DNA of 64,000 bases from Nonomuraea sp. NEAU-A123 (GCF_018603905.1 NZ_JAHFZZ010000030.1:62001-126000), one strand, 5' to 3'. Positions 24,537 to 32,948 are shown, counted from the first letter of the stretch. The notes: generated from the letters alone by a model not told the origin. Numbers and translations: made by a program.

Positions 24537-25187
24537 TCAGTTGGAGTTGCCGTGGCTGGCTGGCCAACCCTTGGTCTCCATCTTCGCCAGCCGGCGAACC
24601 GTGATCTTCTTCTTCGGCTCGGTCTCTCGGCTGTCCTCCGGCGCGATCTCTTCGGGACGCACGCAGCAGCGTCTGCGATTCTCGGTGTTTACCGGAGGAT
24701 TTCCGACAATCCGGGCGGGCGTGGCGCGTGGTGGGCCGCCTGCGTACGTTCCCAGGGGGAGTACGGGGGTGGCGGCGACACGGTGGAAGCCGGTCCGGTG
24801 GTGAGGATCGCGTACAGGCCCTGTACGTCCCGCCGGTGGGTGGGATGTCTGGGGTGCCTGGCCCGCCGGACGCTTTCCCGTCCCGGGCGTGCCGGGTGCG
24901 GGGGCGGGCACCGTGCGCCGGTCGGGCACACAGCTGAACGTCTTGGTGCCGACGGCCAAAACGTCCAGATCCCGTGCATTCCACCGCTCGGCGACGATCC
25001 TGCCGGTCATCCTCCGGGTCAGCGCGGTCAGCCAGGCCACCCGCTCGGCCAGCACCGGCCCGGCCACCACCTCCCCACTCGCCTCCAGCACCGCCCAATG
25101 CCCGGTACAGGTCGCGGTCGCCACCAACGCCGCCATCCGCACCCGCCCCTCACCGGCACCCGAAACCCAGCACAACATCACGCGCAC
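24537..25187 (-). CDS. orphan frame, possibly degraded, unknown function
   Basis: A 216-residue frame with two parts that look coding and a doubtful centre. The N-terminal 90 residues (MAALVATATCTGHWAVLEAS, LAERVAWLTALTRRMTGRIV) have normal high GC3. The middle is Pro/Gly/Thr-rich with weak codon bias, and a neighbouring frame there also reads plausibly (QGLYAILTTGPAS). The C-terminus is basic (EPKKKITVRRLAKMETKGWP). No ribosome site precedes the start. It could be a genuine orphan, a frameshifted remnant or an element relic; no family is recognised. Confidence 0.35.
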   Translation of the reverse strand: MRVMLCWVSGAGEGRVRMAALVATATCTGHWAVLEASGEVVAGPVLAERVAWLTALTRRMTGRIVAERWNARDLDVLAVGTKTFSCVPDRRTVPAPAPGTPGTGKRPAGQAPQTSHPPAGRTGPVRDPHHRTGFHRVAATPVLPLGTYAGGPPRATPARIVGNPPVNTENRRRCCVRPEEIAPEDSRETEPKKKITVRRLAKMETKGWPASHGNSN

Positions 25188-25390
25188 ACGACGCTACACA
25201 CCGTCACCGACAATTTCCGGCGCCGCCCACCTCATCGCTCGGCAATCCCGGCATGAAAACAGCCCGATCAGATGATCCGAAACAGCTCTGGCGGCTGCGC
25301 GGCCGACGCGTCCTCGACGTGGCCGGAGTCCAGCAGCGTCGTGACGAGGATGCTCCGGTTTTACCCGAGGACGCGTCATGCGTCCGGATT
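25188..25390. other. gene-free stretch with long inverted repeat
   Basis: About 200 bp with no supported frame. It contains GACGCGTCCTCG (25305-25316) and its exact complement CGAGGACGCGTC (25366-25377), 49 nt apart, with a nested CCGGAG (25323) / CTCCGG (25353) pair inside. As RNA this would be a 73-nt hairpin. It ends 13 bp from the acyl-CoA dehydrogenase stop, so it could terminate transcription of that gene. Confidence 0.5.
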
Positions 25391-26536
25391 CTAGAACCCG
25401 AAGGACCGTCCGATGATCTCCTTCATGATCTCCGTGGTGCCCCCGTAGATGGTCTGGACGCGGCTGTCGATCCACGCCTTGGCGACCGGGTACTCCATCA
25501 TGTAGCCGTAGCCGCCGTGCAGTTGGAGGCAGCGGTCAATGACCTTGTTCTGGAGCTCGGTGGTCCACCACTTGGCCTTGGCGGCGTCGACCACGGTCAG
25601 CTCCTTGGCGTTGAGCGCCAGGATGCACTTGTCCACGTAGTGACGGGCGATCTCCGTCTCGGTGGCCAGCTCCGCCAGGACGAACCGGGTGTTCTGGAAG
25701 GACCCGATGGTCCGCCCGAAGGCCTGGCGGGACTTGCAGTACTCGATGGTCTGCTCCAGCACGACCTCCGCCGCCGCGACGGCCGCCACCGCGATGGACA
25801 GGCGCTCCTGGGGCAGGTTGTTCATGAGCTGGAAGAAGCCCTGGCCCTCTTCGGCGCCGAGCCGGTTGGCCACGGGGACGCGGACGTTCTCGAAGAACAG
25901 CTCGGCCGTGTCCTGTGCCTTCATCCCGATCTTGTCGAGGTTGCGGCCGCGCCCGAACCCCTCCATGCCCCGCTCGACGACCAGCAGCGTGGTGCCGCGC
26001 GCGCCCGCCCCGGGATCGGTCTTGGCGACCACCACGACGAGGTCGGCGTTGATCCCGTTCGTGATGAACGTCTTCTGCCCGTTGACCAGGTAGTGATCGC
26101 CTTCGCGGACCGCGGTCGTCCTGATCCCCTGCAGGTCGCTCCCGGCGCCCGGCTCGGTCATCGCGATCGCCGTGATGAGCTCGCCGCTGACGAACCCGGG
26201 CAGCCACCGCCGCTTCTGCTCCTCGTCGGTCAGGTCGACGAGGTACGGCGCCATGATGTCGTTGTGCAGGCCGAATCCGAGCCCTGACGCGCCGTGCCGG
26301 ATGATCTCCTCGACGATGACCGCGTTGAACCGGAAGTCGGTGACACCGGCGCCTCCGTACTCCTCCGGGACGGAGAACCCGAACATGCCGATCTCCCCGG
26401 CCTTCTTCCACACCTCACGCGGGACGACGCCGTCCTTCTCCCACTGGCCGTGGTGGGGTGTCACTTCACGGGCCATGAACTCGCGCACGGTCTCCTGGAA
26501 AAGCAGGTGCTCTTCGTCGAAGAGGTCTCGCCGCAT
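25391..26536 (-). CDS. acyl-CoA dehydrogenase
   Basis: A 381-residue FAD enzyme that introduces the alpha-beta double bond into acyl-CoA. Signatures: AIAMTEPGAGSDLQGIRTTA (FAD/substrate loop), RQAFGRTIGSFQNTRFVLAE, and LQLHGGYGYMMEYPVAKAWIDSR; the C-terminal IYGGTTEIMKEIIGRSF carries the catalytic Glu in TTEIM. ATG 26536 is used (TTGGAGGCG upstream); the frame extends to 26608 but those codons cover the operator-like palindrome. Which acyl chains it uses cannot be told. Confidence 0.9.
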   Translation of the reverse strand: MRRDLFDEEHLLFQETVREFMAREVTPHHGQWEKDGVVPREVWKKAGEIGMFGFSVPEEYGGAGVTDFRFNAVIVEEIIRHGASGLGFGLHNDIMAPYLVDLTDEEQKRRWLPGFVSGELITAIAMTEPGAGSDLQGIRTTAVREGDHYLVNGQKTFITNGINADLVVVVAKTDPGAGARGTTLLVVERGMEGFGRGRNLDKIGMKAQDTAELFFENVRVPVANRLGAEEGQGFFQLMNNLPQERLSIAVAAVAAAEVVLEQTIEYCKSRQAFGRTIGSFQNTRFVLAELATETEIARHYVDKCILALNAKELTVVDAAKAKWWTTELQNKVIDRCLQLHGGYGYMMEYPVAKAWIDSRVQTIYGGTTEIMKEIIGRSFGF

Positions 26537-26566
26537 CAGTCGCCTCCAAGCTGGGTGGGTGTGCAG

Positions 26567-26585
26567 AACAGAATACGATTCTGTT
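26567..26585. promoter_or_regulatory. TetR-type operator candidate upstream of acyl-CoA dehydrogenase
   Basis: AACAGAATACGATTCTGTT is a perfect 8-3-8 palindrome 31 bp upstream of the acyl-CoA dehydrogenase start. The thiolase gene at 31668 carries a similar 8-3-8 element. Confidence 0.6.
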
Positions 26586-26696
26586 GCGGGTTTTCTAGAG
26601 GCGGACACGGGTTCATCACAAGTGCCGATAGTTACGGTGTTCGGCGGATATCGACCCTAAGATCGACCTTCGGCTTAGTGTTGATCGGAGTGTGCC

Positions 26697-28055
26697 GTGA
26701 GTCGGTTGCGGAAGGCGTTGATCGCCGCATCGGTCGGCATGGCGGCATCAGCCGCGTTCGTGGTGACATCCACTCCAGGCGAGGCGGAGTCATCGCTCGT
26801 CGCGAAGTATCTCTGCACGGGTGGTGTCGCCGGTTCGGGCGTGCAGCTGGAGGCCACGATCACGCCCAGGCTGACCGAGGGCGGTTTGCTGAATGTCGGC
26901 TGGGCGCTCAAGTATCAGAGCACTCGCCGGTTCGGATCGCCCGGGTTCTTCCCGGCGGGTTCCACGCTCAACCTCGAAGGCGTGGTCGACATCACCGGCG
27001 CCTGGACCGGCCAGCTCCGGCCGAAGGGCAGCAAGGACCAGGCGGACCTCGTGCCCGGCGACCAGCTCGTGCTCCCCGACGGCCTGTCCGACGCCGGCTC
27101 CGTGCAGCGCTCAGGTACCGTCCGGGTCAAGCCGGCCGCGCTGGTCGTCCGGTTCAAGCCCGCTGAGGGGGAGGTGATGGTCAACAACCACAAGAGCGTC
27201 ATCTCGTACACCCCGGACTGGAGCCGGATCCACACCGAGGAAGAGTTCGGCGACCACCTCTACGACCTGCACACGACCAACACGAAGGACGGGGTCGCCA
27301 AGCTGAGCTTCACCGGCACCCAGGTCGCCTACATCAGCAGGCGCGAGCGGGACCTCAGCGAGGTGCGAGTGCTCCTCGACGGCGACACCGTGACCGACGG
27401 GCTGGTCGAGCCGGGCAAGGACCGCGACGGCACCCCGATGACCGGCACCCGGGCCCAGGAGGTCCTCTGGGAGTCGCCGGTGCTCGACTACGGACCCCAC
27501 ACGATCGAGGTCGTCAACACCGAGGCCAAGACCGCGTACGTGGACGCCTTCAAGGTGACCACCGGCAACCTGGACGAGCCGCCGACCCACAACCAGGCCA
27601 CGTGCACGCTGCAGGGCGACCCCGGCGCCATCGAGGTGACGGTGCCCGGCGCCACCCCCAACTCGCCGACCCCGACCCCGACGCCCACGCCCACGCCGAC
27701 GCCCACGCCCACCCCGACCCCCACGCCGAGCGGCTCGGTCACCCCGTCGAGCACCCCGACGGTCTCCTATCCGAACGTGAACCCGGGCATCGACCGCAAC
27801 CTGGTGAGCGTGGTGCCGGGCAGCGTGAGCAGCGGTGCGGCGACCCCCAAGCCGACCACGACCAAGACCAAGTACGTCAAGGCGCAGGTGGCCAAGACGC
27901 CCAAGGGCGGAGTGGACTCCGGTGTGGCGCCGGAGCCGGGACGCGGGTCGTACGGGCTGATCGCGGGCGGCTCCCTGCTGCTGATGGGGAGCGTCACAGG
28001 AGGGCTGGTGCTACGGCGGCGCAAGGCCGGGCACACCGGAGGAGTTGAGTCATGA
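26697..28055 (+). CDS. secreted surface protein with C-terminal anchor, putative class F sortase substrate
   Basis: A 452-residue exported protein. A signal peptide spans residues 1-31 (LRKALIAASVGMAASAAFVV). Residues 35-315 form beta-rich extracellular domains, followed by a (PT)n linker near 322-345. At 400-409 is KTPKGGVDSG, then a membrane helix (YGLIAGGSLLLMGSVTGG) and an RRRK tail. That is the layout of a sortase sorting signal, but with no LPXTG. The start is GTG 26697 with CGGAG upstream. It overlaps the sortase gene by 4 bp (ATGA), and the second substrate at 28956 shares the same motif. Confidence 0.75.
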   Translation: MSRLRKALIAASVGMAASAAFVVTSTPGEAESSLVAKYLCTGGVAGSGVQLEATITPRLTEGGLLNVGWALKYQSTRRFGSPGFFPAGSTLNLEGVVDITGAWTGQLRPKGSKDQADLVPGDQLVLPDGLSDAGSVQRSGTVRVKPAALVVRFKPAEGEVMVNNHKSVISYTPDWSRIHTEEEFGDHLYDLHTTNTKDGVAKLSFTGTQVAYISRRERDLSEVRVLLDGDTVTDGLVEPGKDRDGTPMTGTRAQEVLWESPVLDYGPHTIEVVNTEAKTAYVDAFKVTTGNLDEPPTHNQATCTLQGDPGAIEVTVPGATPNSPTPTPTPTPTPTPTPTPTPTPSGSVTPSSTPTVSYPNVNPGIDRNLVSVVPGSVSSGAATPKPTTTKTKYVKAQVAKTPKGGVDSGVAPEPGRGSYGLIAGGSLLLMGSVTGGLVLRRRKAGHTGGVES

Positions 28056-28825
28056 CCGAGCAGAAGCCGCTGCTGAACAGGGCACTTCCCGGGCTGCTGA
28101 TCGCCGGGTCGCTGGGCGGGGTGGGCGCCATCATGGTCGGCCTGCTGTCGCTGGCGCCGACCGTGGACGACGGTTCGGGTCCCGGGCCGCAGGCCCAGCC
28201 GAGCACGGTTCAGATCCAGAACGCGGCGGGCGCCTTCGTCCTGCCGCCGACTGTGGGCCCGGGCGGCAAGAACGTGCCGCTCACCCCGGCACGCCTCGAC
28301 GCCCCGCCGCCGCTGGCCGCCGCCCCGGTCGTCGCACCGATCCCGCCGGCCAAGACCAAGGCCACGAAGGCGGCGCCGGTCCGCATCAAGATTCCGAAGA
28401 TCAAGGTCAATGCCACGATCGGCTCGGTCACCGTCGACATCAAGGGCAACCTCACCACCCCGCCGCTGTCGAAGCCGAGCCTGACGGGCTGGTACAAGTT
28501 CTCGCCGGTCCCGGGCGAGCTGGGGCCCGCGGTGATCAACGGCCACGTGAGCACCACGAAGGGCGCGGCGGTGTTCTACCGGCTCTCCGAGGTGGCCAAG
28601 GGGGACCAGATCTACGTGTACCGGTCGGACAAGAAGGTGACGCGGTTCACTGTCAGTGGGGTCGAGCAGGTCAGCAAGTCCTCGTTCCCGACCGCTCGCG
28701 TGTACGGGAACACGAAGAACGCGCAGCTCAGGCTGATCACTTGCGGGGGCGTCTTCAACAAGACGGCCCACAGCTACACGGACAACATCATCGTGTACGC
28801 CACCCTGTCCAAGAAGAAGGGGTGA
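28052..28825 (+). CDS. class F sortase (first of two)
   Basis: A 257-residue membrane-anchored transpeptidase: an N-terminal helix (LLIAGSLGGVGAIMVGLLSL), a Pro/Ala-rich stalk to about 110, then a sortase domain. The catalytic His165 lies in INGHVST and Cys231 in LITCGG. The segment after the Cys reads VFNKTAHSYTDNIIVYA, where the second sortase has TYNRSIGHYTDNIIVYA; the Lys/Arg difference may affect the catalytic basic residue, which needs a structural alignment. It would join the upstream substrate to the wall or process it. The 4-bp overlap with the substrate gene argues for a dedicated pair. Confidence 0.85.
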   Translation: MTEQKPLLNRALPGLLIAGSLGGVGAIMVGLLSLAPTVDDGSGPGPQAQPSTVQIQNAAGAFVLPPTVGPGGKNVPLTPARLDAPPPLAAAPVVAPIPPAKTKATKAAPVRIKIPKIKVNATIGSVTVDIKGNLTTPPLSKPSLTGWYKFSPVPGELGPAVINGHVSTTKGAAVFYRLSEVAKGDQIYVYRSDKKVTRFTVSGVEQVSKSSFPTARVYGNTKNAQLRLITCGGVFNKTAHSYTDNIIVYATLSKKKG

Positions 28826-28955
28826 GGCGGGCAAGTGCTTGCTTGTAGGGTTTACGGGAACTTCACAGGGACAGTTCGTATCATCTCTACCTAACCGTGA
28901 CCAACGGCTGGGATTCTGATACGCCTGTTGATACTGCGCTGAACGGAGAAGGACA

Positions 28956-29831
28956 GTGCTGACGTCCAAGGCGAGGCACCGCCTCGCCCTCAAGGCATCT
29001 GGCCTGGCCGTAGCGGGTGCAGGTATTTTCTGGGTCGTTCCGGCGATGGCCGCTATGGCAACGCCGGTTGAGAATCGGTATGTCTGCACTCCGGTCGCTC
29101 AAGTAGCGCCTACGAGTGCACCGACGATCACCGTGCCGTTCAGCATGGAGATGGCGACTCCAACACTGGCGGTCCCACACGTCGCCGCCACAGTTAGCTG
29201 GCGCGTCGTGCAGCCCGCCACATCGCCGCTCGCGGCGCCCACGGCGATCACGCCTACAGCCACCTTCGCCGCAGAGGCGACCATCACGCCAACCGGAAGC
29301 CCCATCCCTTCGGGCCAAGTCCTGGCCACCGGGGCGACGACCGTGACGACCACGATCGCTTCAGGTGCGCCCATGCCGATTCCCACCATGGCGATCGTGG
29401 TGACTCCCACTGTGGCGGGAACCGTCGCCATCAAGGGGGACGCGTTCGCGGTCAAGGTCAACAACGCTGCGTGGTACAACTGTGCCCCCCAGACCGCGGG
29501 TGGTGGGCCCTCCGCGAACCTGGTCGTCGCGACCGGCACCCCCACCGGCACCCCGACCAGCAGCTCCACCCCCAGCACCACCCCAACGACCACCCCCACC
29601 AGCTCGTCCCCCAAGCCCACCAAGACGCACACCATCACCGTCACCAAGACGCCCACGGCGACGAAGACCACCACCAAGAGCTCCAAGACCCCCAAGGCCG
29701 GAGCCGACACAGGTGGTGGCGGTGACATGGGTCCCGACGGCAGGATGGTCGTGCTGACCGGATCCCTACTGATCCTCGCCGCCGGCGTTGGAGGACTTGT
29801 GCTGCGTCGCCGTACCATCACCAAGGGCTGA
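28956..29831 (+). CDS. second secreted protein with the same sorting-like signal
   Basis: A 291-residue exported protein unlike the first substrate in its main domain. A signal peptide (LALKASGLAVAGAGIFWVVP) is followed by a Thr/Pro/Ala-rich beta domain of about 160 residues (repeated xITVPFSM, ATITPTGSP stretches) and a Ser/Thr/Pro linker. KTPKAGADTG is at 244-253, then a helix (VVLTGSLLILAAGVGG) and LVLRRR tail. The start is GTG 28956 with GGAGAAGGA upstream. A 130-bp gap after the first sortase may hold its own promoter. The second sortase starts 5 bp downstream. Confidence 0.72.
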   Translation: MLTSKARHRLALKASGLAVAGAGIFWVVPAMAAMATPVENRYVCTPVAQVAPTSAPTITVPFSMEMATPTLAVPHVAATVSWRVVQPATSPLAAPTAITPTATFAAEATITPTGSPIPSGQVLATGATTVTTTIASGAPMPIPTMAIVVTPTVAGTVAIKGDAFAVKVNNAAWYNCAPQTAGGGPSANLVVATGTPTGTPTSSSTPSTTPTTTPTSSSPKPTKTHTITVTKTPTATKTTTKSSKTPKAGADTGGGGDMGPDGRMVVLTGSLLILAAGVGGLVLRRRTITKG

Positions 29832-29836
29832 CCGGC

Positions 29837-30589
29837 GTGGCTGGACAGTACCCCTACGGGGGTGAGCCGCCCCAGGACAGGGGAAGCACGATCCTCAGGT
29901 CGGTGCTGATCCTGGCCGCCGTGGCCGGGGTGGTGACCGTGGTGGCCGGGCTGCTGATCGTGCTCCGTGCGCCCGAGGAGTACGGCCTGGCCAGTCAGCG
30001 TGACACGCTGCCCGTCACCGTTCAGCCCGACGGCAAGGCCACGGGACAGCCGGCGCAGGCCCTGTTCAAGGCGGCCCCCACGGTGCCGCCGCCGTTGCCG
30101 CTGCCGACCCCGGCGCCCGCGATGCTGCCGTCCACCCCGCAGCGGATCGTGATCAAGCGGCTGGGGATCAACGCGCCGGTCGAGTCCGTCGGGCTCGCCA
30201 AGGACGGGACCATCCAGGTGCCGGCGGGCGACAACCCCAACCTGGTCGGCTGGTACCGCAACATGTCCACCCCCGGCGAAGCCGGTCCGGCGGTGATGCT
30301 CGGGCACAAGGACACCCGCACGCGCAGTGCCGTCTTCAGCCGCCTGTACGAGATCCGCAACGGCGACACCATCGAGGTCAAGCGGCAGGACCACACGACC
30401 GCCGTGTTCACCGTCGGCGGCGTGGAGCAGGCGAGCAAGAAGACGTTCCCCACCGAGCGGGTCTACGGCAACCGGGACAACGCCCAGCTGCACCTCATCA
30501 CCTGCGGTGGCACGTACAACCGCAGCATCGGTCACTACACCGACAACATCATCGTCTATGCGACGATGACAAGCTCTTATCGAGGCTGA
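29837..30589 (+). CDS. class F sortase (second of two)
   Basis: A 250-residue membrane-anchored sortase, clearly paralogous to the one at 28052: an N-terminal helix (VLILAAVAGVVTVVAGLLIV), a Pro-rich stalk and the catalytic domain with His157 in LGHKDTR, Cys223 in LITCGG and an Arg shortly after (TYNRSIGHY). The shared ends TDNIIVYA are family-typical. GTG 29837 follows the substrate stop by 5 bp. The order substrate-sortase-substrate-sortase suggests a duplication in which each enzyme stayed with its substrate. Confidence 0.86.
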   Translation: MAGQYPYGGEPPQDRGSTILRSVLILAAVAGVVTVVAGLLIVLRAPEEYGLASQRDTLPVTVQPDGKATGQPAQALFKAAPTVPPPLPLPTPAPAMLPSTPQRIVIKRLGINAPVESVGLAKDGTIQVPAGDNPNLVGWYRNMSTPGEAGPAVMLGHKDTRTRSAVFSRLYEIRNGDTIEVKRQDHTTAVFTVGGVEQASKKTFPTERVYGNRDNAQLHLITCGGTYNRSIGHYTDNIIVYATMTSSYRG

Positions 30590-30605
30590 ACGCGGAGGCG
30601 CGCGC

Positions 30606-31595
30606 ATGGGCTGGATGGCTAAGCGGAGACTGCGTACTGGCCCGACGGCGGCCCTGCCCGCCAAACCGAGCCAGGCAGATCTTTTGCGAGTGGTACGGCT
30701 GGCCGACCCGGAGGCCCGCGAGGACGGCGGCGACATCGTGGCGGTGGACGTTCGCGTGCACGCCCCGGTCGAGGCCGAGCCCGAGTTGGTGGGCGGCGAG
30801 CTGGAACAGGTGTGGGCCTGCCGGGTGGTGGCGGAGGGACCCCTGCCGTTCGACTACTTCGACCGTTACCTGGCCGAGGGGATCGCCTTCCGCCTTGGCG
30901 GACTGGCCGTGTGCAGGGGAGAGGTGACCGATCCCGCCGACGACGACCGCGGCGGTCCGGCGGTGATCCTTCCGGTACGGCCGACTGCGGACGAACTGCG
31001 GGCGGTGCTGAGCCGCATCGACGGCGGCCACAAAGCCGAAATAGGCGACAGCGACGATGCCGCCGGCGACAGCGCCACGGAGGCTGCGACCGAGGACACC
31101 CCGACCGAGGACGCTGCGATCACCGACGTCGCGACCGCGGATGCGGATGCGGATGCGGGTTTGGGCGGCGACACCAAGCCCGACGCCGCGACTGCGGACG
31201 CCGACAGTGCTGCGGACGTCGACAGCGAAGCCGAGTCCGAGTCTGAGGCCGACGCCACGACAGCGGACACCGATGGTGACGCGGATGCCGACGCAGAAGC
31301 CGAGGCCGAAGCGGTTGCCGAGGTAGCCGCTGCCAGCGGTGACGCCACCCAGGACGATTTCCTCTACACGGTCGGCGACATACGGATCCTCGTGGTCCCG
31401 GAGAAGGGCCGCCCGCCCGCCGTACAGGAGCTGCTGCCCTTCGCCACCGAGCTGACCGCGATCGAGCTGCGCGGCGACGACCCCGAGAAGGTCGGCGCGC
31501 TCGCCCTGCGCCTGTCGGACGAGCTGAACGGGCTGATCGTGGACCGCTGGCGGTTCCGGATCGACGCGGTGGAGGACCTTCTGCCCCCGGGGTGA
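30606..31595 (+). CDS. hypothetical protein with long acidic low-complexity insert
   Basis: A 329-residue cytoplasmic protein. Residues 20-130 (LLRVVRLADPEAREDGGDIV, FDYFDRYLAEGIAFRLGGLA) and 262-329 (FLYTVGDIRILVVPEKGRPP, LRLSDELNGLIVDRWRFRID) look globular. Between them about 115 residues are nearly all Asp, Glu, Ala, Thr and Ser (ADADADAG, EAESESEAD, DADADAEAEAEA). The DNA there holds short GCGGAT and related tandem units. It follows the second sortase by 16 bp on the same strand. I do not recognise it; the insert looks like a recently expanded spacer. Confidence 0.65.
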   Translation: MGWMAKRRLRTGPTAALPAKPSQADLLRVVRLADPEAREDGGDIVAVDVRVHAPVEAEPELVGGELEQVWACRVVAEGPLPFDYFDRYLAEGIAFRLGGLAVCRGEVTDPADDDRGGPAVILPVRPTADELRAVLSRIDGGHKAEIGDSDDAAGDSATEAATEDTPTEDAAITDVATADADADAGLGGDTKPDAATADADSAADVDSEAESESEADATTADTDGDADADAEAEAEAVAEVAAASGDATQDDFLYTVGDIRILVVPEKGRPPAVQELLPFATELTAIELRGDDPEKVGALALRLSDELNGLIVDRWRFRIDAVEDLLPPG

Positions 31596-31635
31596 CGGGG
31601 CGCAGAGCATCGTTCTGTTGTAGTCTCTCCCTAAT

Positions 31636-31654
31636 AACCGAACAATGCTCGGTT
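31636..31654. promoter_or_regulatory. TetR-type operator candidate upstream of thiolase
   Basis: AACCGAACAATGCTCGGTT: 8-3-8 inverted repeat with one mismatch, 13 bp before the thiolase start. It has the same architecture and partly the same bases as the element at 26567. Confidence 0.55.
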
Positions 31655-31667
31655 TCAGGAGGGCACT

Positions 31668-32813
31668 GTGGCAGAGGCGTACATCGTCGGGGCGGTCCGT
31701 ACCCCGGTCGGCAAGAAGAAGGGCGGCCTTTCCACCGTCCACCCCACTGACCTGGCCGCTCATACGCTGAAGGCGCTGATCGACCGCACCGGCGTCGACC
31801 CCACCGCGGTGGAGGACGTCATCATGGGGTGCGTCATGCAGTTCGGCCCCCAGAGCATGGACATCGCGCGCAATGCCTGGCTCTCGGCGGGACTGCCGGA
31901 GACCACGGCCGGTGTCACCATCGACCGGCAGTGCGGCTCCTCGCAGCAGTCGATCCACTTCGCGGCGCAGGGCGTCATGTCCGGTACCCAGGACCTGGTC
32001 GTGGCGGCCGGGGTCGAGTCGATGAGCATCGTGCCCATGGGCTCGTCGATCACGGCCGCGCTGGAGAAGGGCATGCCGTTCCCGTTCGGCGACATGTGGG
32101 TCGAACGGTACGGCAAGCAGGAGATCTCGCAGTTCCGCGGCGCGGAGCTGATGTGCGAGAAGTGGGGCCTCAAGCGCGACGAGCTGGAACGGTACGCCTT
32201 CGAATCCCACCAGCGGGCCGCCAAGGCCATCGCGAACGGCTACTTCAAGGACCAGATCGCCCCCATCAACGACGTCTCCGACGACGAGGGTCCGCGGGCG
32301 GACACGACGCTCGAGAAGATGGCCGGGCTGAAGACGCTCAAGGAAGACGGCCAGATCACCGCCGCCACGGCGTCGCAGATCTCCGACGGCTCGGGCGCGG
32401 TGCTGATCGCCTCGGCGCAGGCCGTGAAGGACCACGGGCTGACCCCGCGCGCCCGCATCCACCAGCTCGCGCTCATGGGTGACGACCCGGTGTTCATGCT
32501 GACGGCGCCGATCCCGGCGACGCGGCAGGCGCTGCGGAAGGCGGGGATGTCGATCGACGACATCGCCGTCACCGAGATCAACGAGGCGTTCGCGCCGGTG
32601 CCACTGGCGTGGATGAAGGAACTCGGCGCCGACCCGGCCACCGTCAACCCCAACGGCGGCGCCATCGCCCTGGGTCACCCGCTGGGCGGGACGGGCGCGA
32701 TCCTGATGACCAAGCTGCTGCACGAGCTGGAGCGCACGGGCGGCAGGTACGGCCTCCAGACCATGTGCGAGGGCGGCGGCCAGGCCAACGTCACCATCAT
32801 CGAGCGCCTCTGA
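31668..32813 (+). CDS. acetyl-CoA C-acyltransferase (thiolase)
   Basis: A 381-residue type II thiolase. The acyl-binding Cys89 is in RQCGSSQQS, the catalytic His is in NPNGGAIALGHPLGGTGA and the second Cys is in TMCEGGGQAN near the C-terminus. It catalyses thiolytic cleavage of 3-ketoacyl-CoA or acetoacetyl-CoA formation; the FadA/acetyl-CoA acetyltransferase roles cannot be separated by sequence here. The start is GTG 31668 with AGGAGGG upstream. It is monocistronic with a terminator at 32846. Confidence 0.9.
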   Translation: MAEAYIVGAVRTPVGKKKGGLSTVHPTDLAAHTLKALIDRTGVDPTAVEDVIMGCVMQFGPQSMDIARNAWLSAGLPETTAGVTIDRQCGSSQQSIHFAAQGVMSGTQDLVVAAGVESMSIVPMGSSITAALEKGMPFPFGDMWVERYGKQEISQFRGAELMCEKWGLKRDELERYAFESHQRAAKAIANGYFKDQIAPINDVSDDEGPRADTTLEKMAGLKTLKEDGQITAATASQISDGSGAVLIASAQAVKDHGLTPRARIHQLALMGDDPVFMLTAPIPATRQALRKAGMSIDDIAVTEINEAFAPVPLAWMKELGADPATVNPNGGAIALGHPLGGTGAILMTKLLHELERTGGRYGLQTMCEGGGQANVTIIERL

Positions 32814-32845
32814 CCCGGCAGCCCGCTACCTGGTCCTGACGCGAC

Positions 32846-32881
32846 GGTGCCCCGGCTCCTCGAACGAGGGGCCGGGGCACC
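32846..32881. terminator. strong hairpin after the thiolase gene
   Basis: GGTGCCCCGGC pairs with GCCGGGGCACC, with inner CCTC/GAGG pairing around GAAC. The stem is 11 bp plus the inner helix; no T run. Confidence 0.65.
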
Positions 32882-32948
32882 GCGGGGAGTGCGGCGTGCC
32901 CATGGCGTCGGGTCGCGCGCCGCACGTACTACCATCCCGGGTAGTGGA

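Noticed and set aside
24497..25390. Insertion sequence or integrated element
   Set aside because: No transposase or integrase motif, no matching terminal inverted repeats and no target-site duplication could be recognised.
27660..27740. (Pro-Thr) repeat as a sorting or catalytic motif
   Set aside because: Repeats of this type are common flexible linkers in secreted actinobacterial proteins.
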